DNA of 61,057 nt from Anaerolineae bacterium. GTDB taxonomy: Bacteria; Chloroflexota; Anaerolineae; Promineifilales; Promineifilaceae. Of the stretch, positions 52,040 through 60,096 are shown piece by piece. The position numbers and the translations under genes are program-made. The stretch is taken from contig JADLAX010000009.1 in assembly GCA_020848035.1 (NCBI GenBank), positions 1-61,057 on the forward strand, written 5' to 3'. The notes beneath the pieces were generated by a model. The model was not told where the DNA came from, did no database searches, and saw nothing but the letters and a program-made list of their open reading frames with translations. Positions within the stretch are counted from its first letter, which is position 1; the number at the start of each line of letters is the position of its first letter.

Positions 52040-52765
52040 ATGAACAACAAACCTATCACTGTAATCACCATTGATGACCATCCCCTAATTCGTGAAGCCA
52101 TTCGCAATTTATTGTCCGGCCGAAACGATATGGAGTTAGTAGGAGAAGGCTGGGCTGGTGAACATTTTTTGACCCTTATGGAACAGTATCAGCCAGATGT
52201 GGTAATTCTTGACCTGGGGATGCCGCAATTTGCCGAGGGGCAGCGACCAGAGAGGTTCGCTGCTTTACCGGCGCTGGTTGTGCTGAATAAGCAGTTCCCC
52301 CAAACGGCCGTTATCATCCTCTCCCAATACGCTATGAAATCGATCATTCAAGAGGCAATTGAAGTTGGTGTCAAAGGCTATTTGCTTAAAAGTGATAATC
52401 TCTCCTTAAACCTCACCGGTGCCATAGAAGCAGTTCATCGTGGTGGAGTCTACTTCTCTCAGGAGATCAGTCAGCTCTTGTTCCAGCAGACCACGGCCGG
52501 TGGTGGCCATAATCTGCTCACGGAGCGACAGAAAGAAATCATTTTGGCCATTGCCCGCAAACCTGACGCCTCTTATTCACAGATTGCCAGCGAGCTATAC
52601 ATTTCAGAGAGTACGCTCAAGGGACATTTGTACAATGCTTTTAAGGCATTGCATGTCACCAATATAACGGCCTGTATCATCCACTGCATGCAGCAAGGGT
52701 TTATTCCGTTTGTCATTAACGAAAGAGGACAAATTGAGTTTGGGGTATTGGAGAGCCAGGTTTGA
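52040..52765 (+). CDS. ComA-like response regulator (receiver plus LuxR HTH)
   Basis: 241 residues from ATG 52040. The receiver domain has the acidic pair Asp12-Asp13 (TIDDHPLIREA), phospho-acceptor Asp58 (VVILDLGMP), LSQY, and Lys in YLLKSD. The HTH is NLLTERQKEIILAIARKPDA and then YISESTLKGHLYNAFKAL. This is the NarL/FixJ family, the same class as Bacillus ComA. It is paired by position with the ComP-like kinase three genes downstream. Most likely it switches on target genes when the kinase senses the peptide. Upstream in-frame residues belong to the acetyltransferase region in another frame. Confidence 0.85.
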   Translation: MNNKPITVITIDDHPLIREAIRNLLSGRNDMELVGEGWAGEHFLTLMEQYQPDVVILDLGMPQFAEGQRPERFAALPALVVLNKQFPQTAVIILSQYAMKSIIQEAIEVGVKGYLLKSDNLSLNLTGAIEAVHRGGVYFSQEISQLLFQQTTAGGGHNLLTERQKEIILAIARKPDASYSQIASELYISESTLKGHLYNAFKALHVTNITACIIHCMQQGFIPFVINERGQIEFGVLESQV

Positions 52766-52895
52766 CAACGCCAAACAATACTTGAGTTCTGTTTACAACA
52801 GTCTAGATGTTCTGTTTCCAGGATAAACAACACCGCATATGATTGTTCCCAGTTGAAGCCCGCAAATAAATCATCGCAGAAAAAGGAACGTTAGA

Positions 52896-53111
52896 ATGTC
52901 TTTCCCCACAATTAGTTTCAGCCTATCTCAGCAGCAAATTGATAGTATCGCCCTGGAAGGAGCCAGCCTTGCTCACCTATTGGGTTTGCCTATTGAAGAT
53001 CACCTGGTTCAGCGTGTAAAAAACCATGTCCTGGCTTTTCCGCAGACGCTAGATGCTGTAAGGTTGCCAATTTTGCTGTGTGACGACGGCAGATCTGCCT
53101 GGGCCGACTAG
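52896..53111 (+). CDS. ComX-like pheromone precursor (candidate)
   Basis: 71 residues from ATG 52896, with AAGGA ten bases upstream. There is no signal peptide. The C-terminus is CDDGRSAWAD, with a single Trp at position 69 followed by Ala-Asp; B. subtilis ComX ends QWGD with the isoprenylated Trp in the same place. The middle GASLAHLLGLPIEDHLVQ recalls the leader of ComX (ACLIGF). The gene lies just before the ComQ-like transferase and within 1 kb of the ComP-like kinase. The small size fits ComX (about 55-75). Overall similarity is too weak for a call by sequence alone; position and the Trp tail carry the case. Confidence 0.7.
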   Translation: MSFPTISFSLSQQQIDSIALEGASLAHLLGLPIEDHLVQRVKNHVLAFPQTLDAVRLPILLCDDGRSAWAD

Positions 53112-53126
53112 CCGTTATACATGGTT

Positions 53127-53159
53127 CCAAGAGGCAAAGATTGGATCTTTGCCTCTTGG
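53127..53159 (+). terminator. strong hairpin between the comX-like and comQ-like genes
   Basis: Stem CCAAGAGGCAAAGA/TCTTTGCCTCTTGG of 14 perfect pairs, loop TTGGA, 16 bases after the peptide gene stop. It has no T run, so it may be a partial terminator or an mRNA stabiliser that raises the peptide mRNA above the downstream genes. Confidence 0.75.
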
Positions 53160-53195
53160 ACTTCATCATCAAAACCAACACTGCTGCCTCTATCA

Positions 53196-54155
53196 ATGCC
53201 TGAACAATTCATCTCGCAGCTTGCCGCGGATAGCTATCGCTTCATTCAGAACACCGTTTTAAACCCTCTAGAATGGCGGGAGTTTGATGCCCTGTTTGCC
53301 ACTTACGCCAACCGGAGATGCCATTCCTATACGGCCTATATTGACTCACTGCCCCTCCTGGCTTGTCAGGCAGCTGGTGGTGGGTCTGAAGATGCCTTCC
53401 CGGTTGCTGCGGCCTGGATATTACACATCATGGGGGGCCGGATTCTTGATGACTTGGCCGATAATCAGGGAAAAGAAAGCATCTGGCAACAAAACGGCCG
53501 TTCAACAGCCCTCTCTTACTCCCTTTTTGCTCTAGGTGCTGCCAATACAGCCCTCTCGTATATCCAAAAAGAGCGGGCTTATCGAGATATTAGCCAGAAG
53601 TTTAATCAAGCACTGGCGCTGGCTGCCAAAGGCCAACAAGAACCGATTCATTCTGCAGCCTCCTCCATTGAAGACTATTTCAAAGTAATCGCGGCCAAAA
53701 CCGGGATAGTTTTTGCCCTTGGTGCCTGGGCCGGAGGATATGTAGCGATGAGTGAGCCTCTTTTGCCTGAATCAGATCTAAAGGCTTGCCAGGCTCTCTA
53801 CAACTACGGCCTGAACACTGGGATGATGCTCCAAATTGTAGATGACTGCACTGATTTGGCTGAGGACCTGGTACGAGGTGAGTGGACATTGCCTGTGTTT
53901 TATGCGCTCGCTCAAGTAGGGGATGAATGCAAATCAGCATTGCTCGCTGATTTGCGTAGTGCCAGAGGCCAGCACCCTGACCAAATACAAGAAGTTGTGG
54001 CTCAAATTAAAGAGCTTGGCTCTCTAACCTGGAGCCTACAAGTCGCTGGCGCTTACCAAAAACGAGCCCTTGCTGCTCTTGACCAGTTCCCTACAAAAAA
54101 CAGAACTCATTTGGTGGCCTATGTCTCTCAACAAAATAGCGAATCAACTTTATAA
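53196..54155 (+). CDS. ComQ-like isoprenyl transferase
   Basis: 319 residues from ATG 53196; the longer frame from 53121 would read through the hairpin. Two Asp-rich motifs are present, DDLAD at 85-89 and DDCTD at 216-220, as in polyprenyl synthases and ComQ. The length is close to ComQ (about 300). It should use a prenyl diphosphate to modify the Trp of the neighbouring peptide. It lacks other terpene-pathway genes nearby, which argues for peptide modification rather than lipid synthesis. Its end overlaps the kinase start by 35 bases. Confidence 0.82.
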   Translation: MPEQFISQLAADSYRFIQNTVLNPLEWREFDALFATYANRRCHSYTAYIDSLPLLACQAAGGGSEDAFPVAAAWILHIMGGRILDDLADNQGKESIWQQNGRSTALSYSLFALGAANTALSYIQKERAYRDISQKFNQALALAAKGQQEPIHSAASSIEDYFKVIAAKTGIVFALGAWAGGYVAMSEPLLPESDLKACQALYNYGLNTGMMLQIVDDCTDLAEDLVRGEWTLPVFYALAQVGDECKSALLADLRSARGQHPDQIQEVVAQIKELGSLTWSLQVAGAYQKRALAALDQFPTKNRTHLVAYVSQQNSESTL

Positions 54156-56478
54156 AACGGTATTCCGGGGACGATTAATCGTAACGGCCGTAACGCTCCT
54201 TTTTGTTTTGTACGGCGTTATCTACCTCTGGTTCTATGTGCCCTACGGTGGGCCTGTATTTGTCTGGCGGCCAGATTCGCAGCTCATCATCCAAAGTCCT
54301 GAGACGGAAAGCAGTTTGCAGACTGGGGATATAGTTCTTTCAATCGAAGGCACGGCTCCTCGGCGGATGCGTCCAATTTACTCCCTTCCGTTACAAGAGG
54401 AATATGAGTTTGCTCTCCAGCGAGGCGGTGAAACTATCACGGTATCTGTCCTCGTTGCTGCCCCATTAAACGCGGCAACTGTCAGCCATTATTTACCCGC
54501 CACGCTTTTGTCTCTGGCCGGTTGGCTGGTGGGGACAATCATCTTGTTGCTGGCCCGGCATGATAACCGACAGGCGGTGGCTACAGGCCTGATTTTTCTG
54601 CTGAGTGCAGCCGTGCTCATTGGCATTCAAGCTTCTTTAGAAGGTACACCTGGGGTTTGGGCAGCTGGGCATGCTCTTGTTTTTATCCAGGCCATTTCCT
54701 GGGTGTATCTGGGCACGATTCCTCGGTCCAGGCCCTTGTCACCCCGAGTGCGCAATCTTTTTACCAGTTTGTATGTGGCTGCTGCAGTTCTTGGGTTAGC
54801 GGCCGTTTATGAAGTCATTGTCCTCTTTCCCAAAGGAACAAGTTTTCAGGAGTTGATTGATGTCAGCCTCTATTCACTTGGTTTTCTCCTTTCGGCTTTG
54901 GGATTGATTACCTGTGTCCTTCTTATTGCCGTACGACTGCTTCGCCTACCGCGTGGCGCGTATCTGCGGCAGCAGCTTGCCATCCTGCTTATTTTTATCA
55001 CCGTTGGCACGCTGCCTGCCATGTTGCTGACTATTCTGCCCCGTGCCATTTGGGATGTAACTCTACTGCCTTTTCCAGCGGCTATCGCCTTGATGCTTTT
55101 CATTCCTGCTGGCTACTTGTTTGTCATCTACCGCAATGGATTTTTAGGGCTGGATTTGTTTTTTAGCCGGGTTATCTACCTGGTATTGCTCTCACTACTG
55201 GTTTTTGTTTTTTACACGGGTGGGCTTTATCTGGTACAGCGCTGGCTGCAGCTGCCGGGATCAAATGTTTTGGCTCCAGCGACTGTAATCTTTTTTCCTA
55301 CATTGCTGCTAACGCTGTATGCCAGCGAGCCCGTCAGCCGATTCGTGCAGCAGGTAATCTATGGCAACGTCGTGTTAAGCCAGGAGTCTCTGGCCGAATT
55401 GGCTCTTACGCTTTCGGTTCGGCCCGAGATGACCACGCTTGAAAACATGGTAACGGCCGTTGCCCGGATATTAGACATTCCTCAGGTTCTTCTAGCCTTA
55501 AAGGATGACTCTGGGAAGTTATTTCCGGTAGGAGATGCCAATGCCTGGCCAACGGTCGTTCCCCAAAGTGTTGCCAAACTCCAAAAGCCGCTCTTACGCT
55601 CCCGTCATGAGGACAGCCAACAATACGGAACACTGCTCGCTGCCTTTAGCTGGGCAGAATTGCTCATTCCCGTGTGCATTCGCCAGGAGTTCATCGGCGT
55701 GCTTGTTTTATCCCGGCCAGGAGCCGATGGTTTTTTCAACGCCCGGCAGGTGAACTTCCTCACCCAGGCGGCAGGGGTGTTGGCGGTGGGTAGTGAAAAT
55801 ATTACTTTATTTGAATCCACCCGCAAGCTGTCCCGGCAGTTGCTGGCCGTGCAGGAACAGGAGCGCCAAAAGCTTTCCCTGCAAATCCATGATGAGCCTT
55901 TGCAGCGCATCACCTATGCCACCAGCGTAATCGACCAGGTGGTGGCAGAAGCGGCTCAAAAGGAAGGCATAACGGCCGTTCTGCAAAAAGCAGCCACTCA
56001 CTTGCGGACGGCCGCCAGCATTTTGCGTGAAATTTGTGCCGGTTTGTATCCACCTTCCCGCGAACAGGGGATCGAGCTGGCGATCCGCGAAATTGCCAAT
56101 CATTTTTATGATGCTTACGGGCTGGTAGCGGCCGTTTCCATACACAATGAGGTTCAATCTAGAGTTGTTGATCATGAGCTGGCAACGGCCGTTTGCCGGA
56201 TTTTAACGGAAGCCCTACACAACATTGTCAAACATGCCCCAAACGCGCAGGCCAAGATCATGCTTTCGCTAACCCAGGAAAAACTAAATCTCACGGTTAT
56301 TGACGACGGACCAGGCGCCGGTCTCAACGGGCAATCCGTGAGTGAGCTAATTCGCCAGCACCATTTGGGTATTGTTGGCATGCATGAATGGGCCAGGCTT
56401 GTTGACGGTGTGCTGCACATTGAAGCTGGCAAGCCAACTGGCACAGCGGTTCGGTTAACCTGCCCGCTCCCAGCCTAA
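54121..56478 (+). CDS. ComP-like membrane histidine kinase with PDZ domain
   Basis: 785 residues from ATG 54121. A first membrane helix (18-39) is followed by a PDZ-like outside loop (about 45-112; LQTGDIVLSIEGTAP), then about eight more helices, a GAF-like domain, HisKA_3 with phospho-acceptor His590 (RQKLSLQIHDEPLQ), and HATPase with LTEALHNIVKHAPNA (about 696) and DDGPGAGL. B. subtilis ComP has the same order, including the PDZ-like loop after helix one. It likely senses the processed peptide and phosphorylates the ComA-like regulator. The start lies inside the transferase gene. Confidence 0.85.
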   Translation: MSLNKIANQLYKTVFRGRLIVTAVTLLFVLYGVIYLWFYVPYGGPVFVWRPDSQLIIQSPETESSLQTGDIVLSIEGTAPRRMRPIYSLPLQEEYEFALQRGGETITVSVLVAAPLNAATVSHYLPATLLSLAGWLVGTIILLLARHDNRQAVATGLIFLLSAAVLIGIQASLEGTPGVWAAGHALVFIQAISWVYLGTIPRSRPLSPRVRNLFTSLYVAAAVLGLAAVYEVIVLFPKGTSFQELIDVSLYSLGFLLSALGLITCVLLIAVRLLRLPRGAYLRQQLAILLIFITVGTLPAMLLTILPRAIWDVTLLPFPAAIALMLFIPAGYLFVIYRNGFLGLDLFFSRVIYLVLLSLLVFVFYTGGLYLVQRWLQLPGSNVLAPATVIFFPTLLLTLYASEPVSRFVQQVIYGNVVLSQESLAELALTLSVRPEMTTLENMVTAVARILDIPQVLLALKDDSGKLFPVGDANAWPTVVPQSVAKLQKPLLRSRHEDSQQYGTLLAAFSWAELLIPVCIRQEFIGVLVLSRPGADGFFNARQVNFLTQAAGVLAVGSENITLFESTRKLSRQLLAVQEQERQKLSLQIHDEPLQRITYATSVIDQVVAEAAQKEGITAVLQKAATHLRTAASILREICAGLYPPSREQGIELAIREIANHFYDAYGLVAAVSIHNEVQSRVVDHELATAVCRILTEALHNIVKHAPNAQAKIMLSLTQEKLNLTVIDDGPGAGLNGQSVSELIRQHHLGIVGMHEWARLVDGVLHIEAGKPTGTAVRLTCPLPA

Positions 56479-56523
56479 CATCTGCGTCATCGGCTTTCAT
56501 CTGTACCCCAAAAAGAGATCCAA

Positions 56524-57489
56524 ATGACAACATCAATCGTTGAACTCCACAACCTGACAAAAATCTACAAAGGCAAGCCAGAACCGGCCGTGTCGGATGT
56601 ATCCTTTGCCCTCCAGCCTGGAGAAATCATAGCGCTCCTTGGGCCAAATGGGGCTGGCAAAACAACCACCATCAAAATGCTGTTGGGTCTGATTGCCCCC
56701 ACGAGCGGGCAGGCCCTGGTTTGTGGTTACGATACGGCCGTTCCCTGGCAGCGACAGCGAGCCATGTCCCATTTAGGGGCTGTGTTGGAAGGTGCCCGAA
56801 ACATCTATTGGCGATTATCGCCCACGGCAAATCTGCGCTACTTTGGCACTTTGCGGGGCGTTCCCAAGCGGGAGCTGGCCCAGCGAATAGATTTCTGGCT
56901 GAGCCGCCTGGATTTACAGGATGTGGCGCACAAAGAGGTGCGCTTTTTTAGTCGAGGCATGCAGCAAAAAGTAGCCATTGCCGCCGCTCTTGTGCACGAG
57001 CCAGATATTTTGCTGCTGGATGAACCGACGCTGGGGCTGGATGTGCAGGCTGCCAGGCTGATGGAAAGTGTCATCCTTGAACTGGCAGAGCAGGGGAAGG
57101 CAATTCTGTTGACGACGCACACGATGGCGCTGGCGGAGCGGCTGGCCAGCTGTATATTGATTATGAATGCTGGTATGACGATTGCCCATGGCGCTACCAG
57201 TGCACTGCGCCACCAATTTCCCAAAGAAACGGCCGTTGAAGTTTGGCTGGATGAGGTGATGGCTGGCGAAGATGTGCCCTGGTTTGAGAAAGGACATGCC
57301 AATCTCAAGGTTGCCTACCAAAAAGAAGCGACTGTTCTAACCTGGCAGGGCGCTTCACAGTCAGATATTTTGCAGCTCTTTGACGATCTGGATACGAATG
57401 GTTACGTAGTCAATCGTATCGAGCGGCGAGAAGCAAATCTAGAAGAATTATTCTTGCGCCTGCTGGAAGAGCCTTCGGTGACAGCATGA
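56524..57489 (+). CDS. ABC transporter ATPase (ABC-2 type)
   Basis: 321 residues. Walker A is LLGPNGAGKTTTIKMLLG, the Q-loop follows, the signature is unusual (FFSRGMQQKVAIAAAL instead of LSGGQ), Walker B is DILLLDEPTLGLDV, and the H-loop is LLTTHTM. An about 80-residue C-terminal part is typical of DrrA-like ATPases. It lies 45 bases after the kinase gene, and its stop overlaps the first permease start (ATGA). The unit could export the modified peptide; antibiotic or lipid export is the alternative. Confidence 0.92.
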   Translation: MTTSIVELHNLTKIYKGKPEPAVSDVSFALQPGEIIALLGPNGAGKTTTIKMLLGLIAPTSGQALVCGYDTAVPWQRQRAMSHLGAVLEGARNIYWRLSPTANLRYFGTLRGVPKRELAQRIDFWLSRLDLQDVAHKEVRFFSRGMQQKVAIAAALVHEPDILLLDEPTLGLDVQAARLMESVILELAEQGKAILLTTHTMALAERLASCILIMNAGMTIAHGATSALRHQFPKETAVEVWLDEVMAGEDVPWFEKGHANLKVAYQKEATVLTWQGASQSDILQLFDDLDTNGYVVNRIERREANLEELFLRLLEEPSVTA

Positions 57490-58280
57490 GCTATTTCCTC
57501 CAGCTTGTGCAGGCCGAATGGGACAAACAGTGGCGCATGGCCCGCTCTTACTGGGTGACGCTGCTGGCTGACCAGCTCTTTTTTATTCTGGGCTTTCTCA
57601 TTGTGGCCGGTCTATTTGATCTCATTAGCGAAGGGAACTTTGATGGGTGGGCACGACTCTATGCCCTGATTGGCTACCTCACCTGGCGTGTGGCGGGCGG
57701 CTGTATGGTGGAGATAAGTGGCTCTGTGGCGGTGGATGCCCGGTTTGGGACTTTGGAGCAGGTCTGGTTGAGTAACTATCCAGCAGCCATTATCCTGTTT
57801 GCTCGTGGCATTGCGCTGATACTGTTCTATACCCTGCGCACATTGGGCATGGCCTTGATTATTATGCCTTTGCTGCAAATACCGCTGCCTTTTGTCCCTG
57901 CCGTTCTACCCATTTATCTGCTCACAATGCTTGGGGTTCAGGGGGTATCCTTTGGGCTGGCCGGCTTGCATCTCATTTACAAAAATGTCTCACCTATCGT
58001 CATGCCAATAGGCACCACACTGCTTTTTTTGACAGGTGCTTTAGCGCCACTTGATGGTATTCCCATTCTTTATCCATTCAGCCAATTTTTGCCCCTATCC
58101 GGTGGGATAGAGCTGATGCGGGCATTGGCGATTGACAGCATGCCTCTGGCAGAAATTCTGAGTCGCCCGCAGTTTAGCTGGTTTTTACTCAACACAGCGG
58201 GCTATGTGATTATTGGCTTATCACTCCTGCGCTGGGCGCAAAAGCGAGCCGTTTGGGAAGGTTCGCTGGCCCATTATTGA
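57486..58280 (+). CDS. ABC-2 type transporter permease 1
   Basis: 264 residues with about six membrane helices and the ABC-2 layout: start WDKQWRMARSYWVTLLADQL, central helices, then the family turn FLTGALAPLDGIPILYPF. It overlaps the ATPase stop by four bases. It should pair with the second permease as a heterodimer. Confidence 0.88.
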   Translation: MSYFLQLVQAEWDKQWRMARSYWVTLLADQLFFILGFLIVAGLFDLISEGNFDGWARLYALIGYLTWRVAGGCMVEISGSVAVDARFGTLEQVWLSNYPAAIILFARGIALILFYTLRTLGMALIIMPLLQIPLPFVPAVLPIYLLTMLGVQGVSFGLAGLHLIYKNVSPIVMPIGTTLLFLTGALAPLDGIPILYPFSQFLPLSGGIELMRALAIDSMPLAEILSRPQFSWFLLNTAGYVIIGLSLLRWAQKRAVWEGSLAHY

Positions 58281-58283
58281 TTA

Positions 58284-58330
58284 TTTTCTCTGCGAAACGC
58301 GGTGCCATCTCTGTGAGACTCTGTGTTCCG
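58284..58330. repeat. dispersed CGCAGAGA-type repeat
   Basis: On the minus strand it contains ACACAGAGTCTCACAGAGA and CGCGTTTCGCAGAGAAAA. Such GCAGAGA words are common as dispersed repeats in this kind of genome (recalled, not checked). Confidence 0.35.
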
Positions 58331-58352
58331 CTTTCTACTTTCAAAGGGATCG

Positions 58353-59138
58353 ATGATGGTTTTGTTTTTGAATGAAGCACAACGGTTTGCCGCATTGTGG
58401 CGCTCATACCGCTGGAGCACGATCAGTTCGGTTGTGGTTCACGCGGTTATCTTTCCTGTGCTGATGTTGCTATTTGATGGCCTGGCTTCCCTTCATGGCA
58501 GCAGTTACGGTGCGGTGAGGCAGCTGCAATCCCTCATTGGCTTTCTGGTCTGGTATCTGTGTATGAAGCTAATGGTGGCTATGCCCACAATGGTGGAGGA
58601 AGAATCTGTTCTGGGTACGCTGGAAAATGTTGTGCTGACTGCCGTCGCTTTCGAGAAAACCCTTGTTTTGCGAACTGTTGTCATGATGCTCCGTTTAGGG
58701 CTGGAAACCGCCTTGTTGGGCACTGTGCTCTCACTGGCTTTGAGCTTAACGCTGTCGTTTACGCCAGGCACGGCCTTTGTCATGCTGCTGCTGCTATTAG
58801 GCAGCTGCGGTGCTGGCTTTGCTCTCGCTGGTCTGGCGCTGATCCACAAAAGCGTCAGCAGCGTTAGCAGCGTGATAGGCAACCTGGCTTTGCTGCTGTC
58901 TGGCGCATTAGTGCCGCTGGATGGTTTGGGTACGATTTTCATCGTCTTGAAATATAGCTTCCCAATGACCTGGGGTATCTCACTGCTGCGCCAAATAACA
59001 AATTCGCCTGGGTTTTTAAATTCCGCAGAATTGGCTGGATTAACTTTGCAGACGTTGTTGCTTCTGGCAGCAGGCTGGCTAATTTTTTCAACTTGTTTAC
59101 AGCGAGCGCGGCAGCAAGGTGCGATGGCTTCTCATTAG
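58353..59138 (+). CDS. ABC-2 type transporter permease 2
   Basis: 261 residues from ATG 58353 (58356 is also possible; AAAGGGAT lies just upstream). It has six membrane helices, the same ABC-2 turn LLLSGALVPLDGLGTIF as permease 1, and a helix-rich middle (LETALLGTVLSLALSLTLSF). It is separated from permease 1 by a 72-base gap with a dispersed repeat. It is the last gene of the plus-strand run. Confidence 0.86.
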   Translation: MMVLFLNEAQRFAALWRSYRWSTISSVVVHAVIFPVLMLLFDGLASLHGSSYGAVRQLQSLIGFLVWYLCMKLMVAMPTMVEEESVLGTLENVVLTAVAFEKTLVLRTVVMMLRLGLETALLGTVLSLALSLTLSFTPGTAFVMLLLLLGSCGAGFALAGLALIHKSVSSVSSVIGNLALLLSGALVPLDGLGTIFIVLKYSFPMTWGISLLRQITNSPGFLNSAELAGLTLQTLLLLAAGWLIFSTCLQRARQQGAMASH

Positions 59139-59220
59139 TTTGGCAAAGGGCGGGGGAAAATGTTTCACTTTGTCCCGGCCTCGGCACAGGTGTGCCCCAC
59201 CGTACCGCCTGACACATAAT

Positions 59221-59830
59221 CTTTAACGGTCAAATTAAGTGCAAGTTTGGCAGCAACGGCCGTTTCCTCTCATTTTTAGCCACGGATTGCACGGATTAAC
59301 GCGGATGGGAAACGGCCGTATCCTCCACACAACCTTACCAGCAACGGCCGTCCCCAATTTTTAGCCACGGATTGCACGGATTAACGCGGATGGGAAACGG
59401 CCGTTTCCCCACACAACCTCACCAGCGAATGGCCGTTGCCGCCAATTTTTAGCCGCGAATTATGAGAATTGACGCAAACAGGAACGGCCGTTTCCCCTCA
59501 TTTTTAGCCACGGATTAACGCGGATTGGGAACGGCCGTGGCTGACTGGCAATGAGTGGGTACGGCCGTTTTCCATCTAAATCATCGTTCCCCTTGAGATT
59601 ATCCAGCTGCGGCCATCGTTGGCGCGAGAGAGGGGGAAGGTACGGCCGTATCCATTTTCAGCCCAGAATTGCACGAATTGACACGAAGGGGAACGGCCGT
59701 TTCCTCACACAACCGCACCAGCGAACGGTCGTTTCCATTCCATCTGCAAATTAACACCAAGAATGCCCCGTTAACATAATTCACCGTACGGCCATATCTA
59801 CCTGGTATTGAGGGGGTATGGCCGTACCCG
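59221..59830. repeat. dense array of ACGGCCGT with an inverted-repeat companion
   Basis: Units of about 90 bases hold AAACGGCCGTTTCC, then TTTTTAGCCACGGATTGCAC and GGATTAACGCGGATGGG, then a second ACGGCCGT and a CACACAACC-CACCAGC tail. Two units (from about 59255 and 59342) are nearly identical; others are shortened or mutated, ending in degraded forms near 59820. The stretch has no gene. Confidence 0.85.
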
Positions 59831-60096
59831 TCTAATCCTCTTTCCCATTGAGATTGTACGGCTGCCGTTGCGCTCAATACGAATCCAATCCGCGCGTGCC
59901 TGTTGCTAAATAATACCCACCAAGCAACACACCTTTGCCCCGCTAACCACATGGCAGGCCAGGTAAGCGGCGAGGCGGGACGCCTGCCACAGCCCGGCCG
60001 GGTTTGTTTGGTCAGCCGTACAAATTCAACACGACGCGGCAGTTTGCCCCCTACCCCAACAGGCTAGGAAAGTACGCTGCAGAGGAGGCAACTTGC
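59831..60096. other. intergenic, nothing recognised
   Basis: No gene, hairpin or repeat beyond the array was seen. It ends just before the stop codon of the minus-strand gene. Confidence 0.4.

Larger units (their letters stand above)
2688..59702. repeat. highly iterated palindrome ACGGCCGT across the window
   Basis: About 58 exact copies counted by eye, mostly as AACGGCCGTT, in genes and gaps; chance would give about one in this length. The gaps at about 15.5-23.1 kb (drmMI), 29.7-32.7 kb (partition module) and 33.5-36.2 kb (FG-GAP gene) stand out. This resembles HIP1 of cyanobacteria in kind. Confidence 0.9.

Noticed and set aside
59221..59830. Repeat array as CRISPR
   Set aside because: Spacing varies, the spacers are themselves repeats and there are no cas genes.
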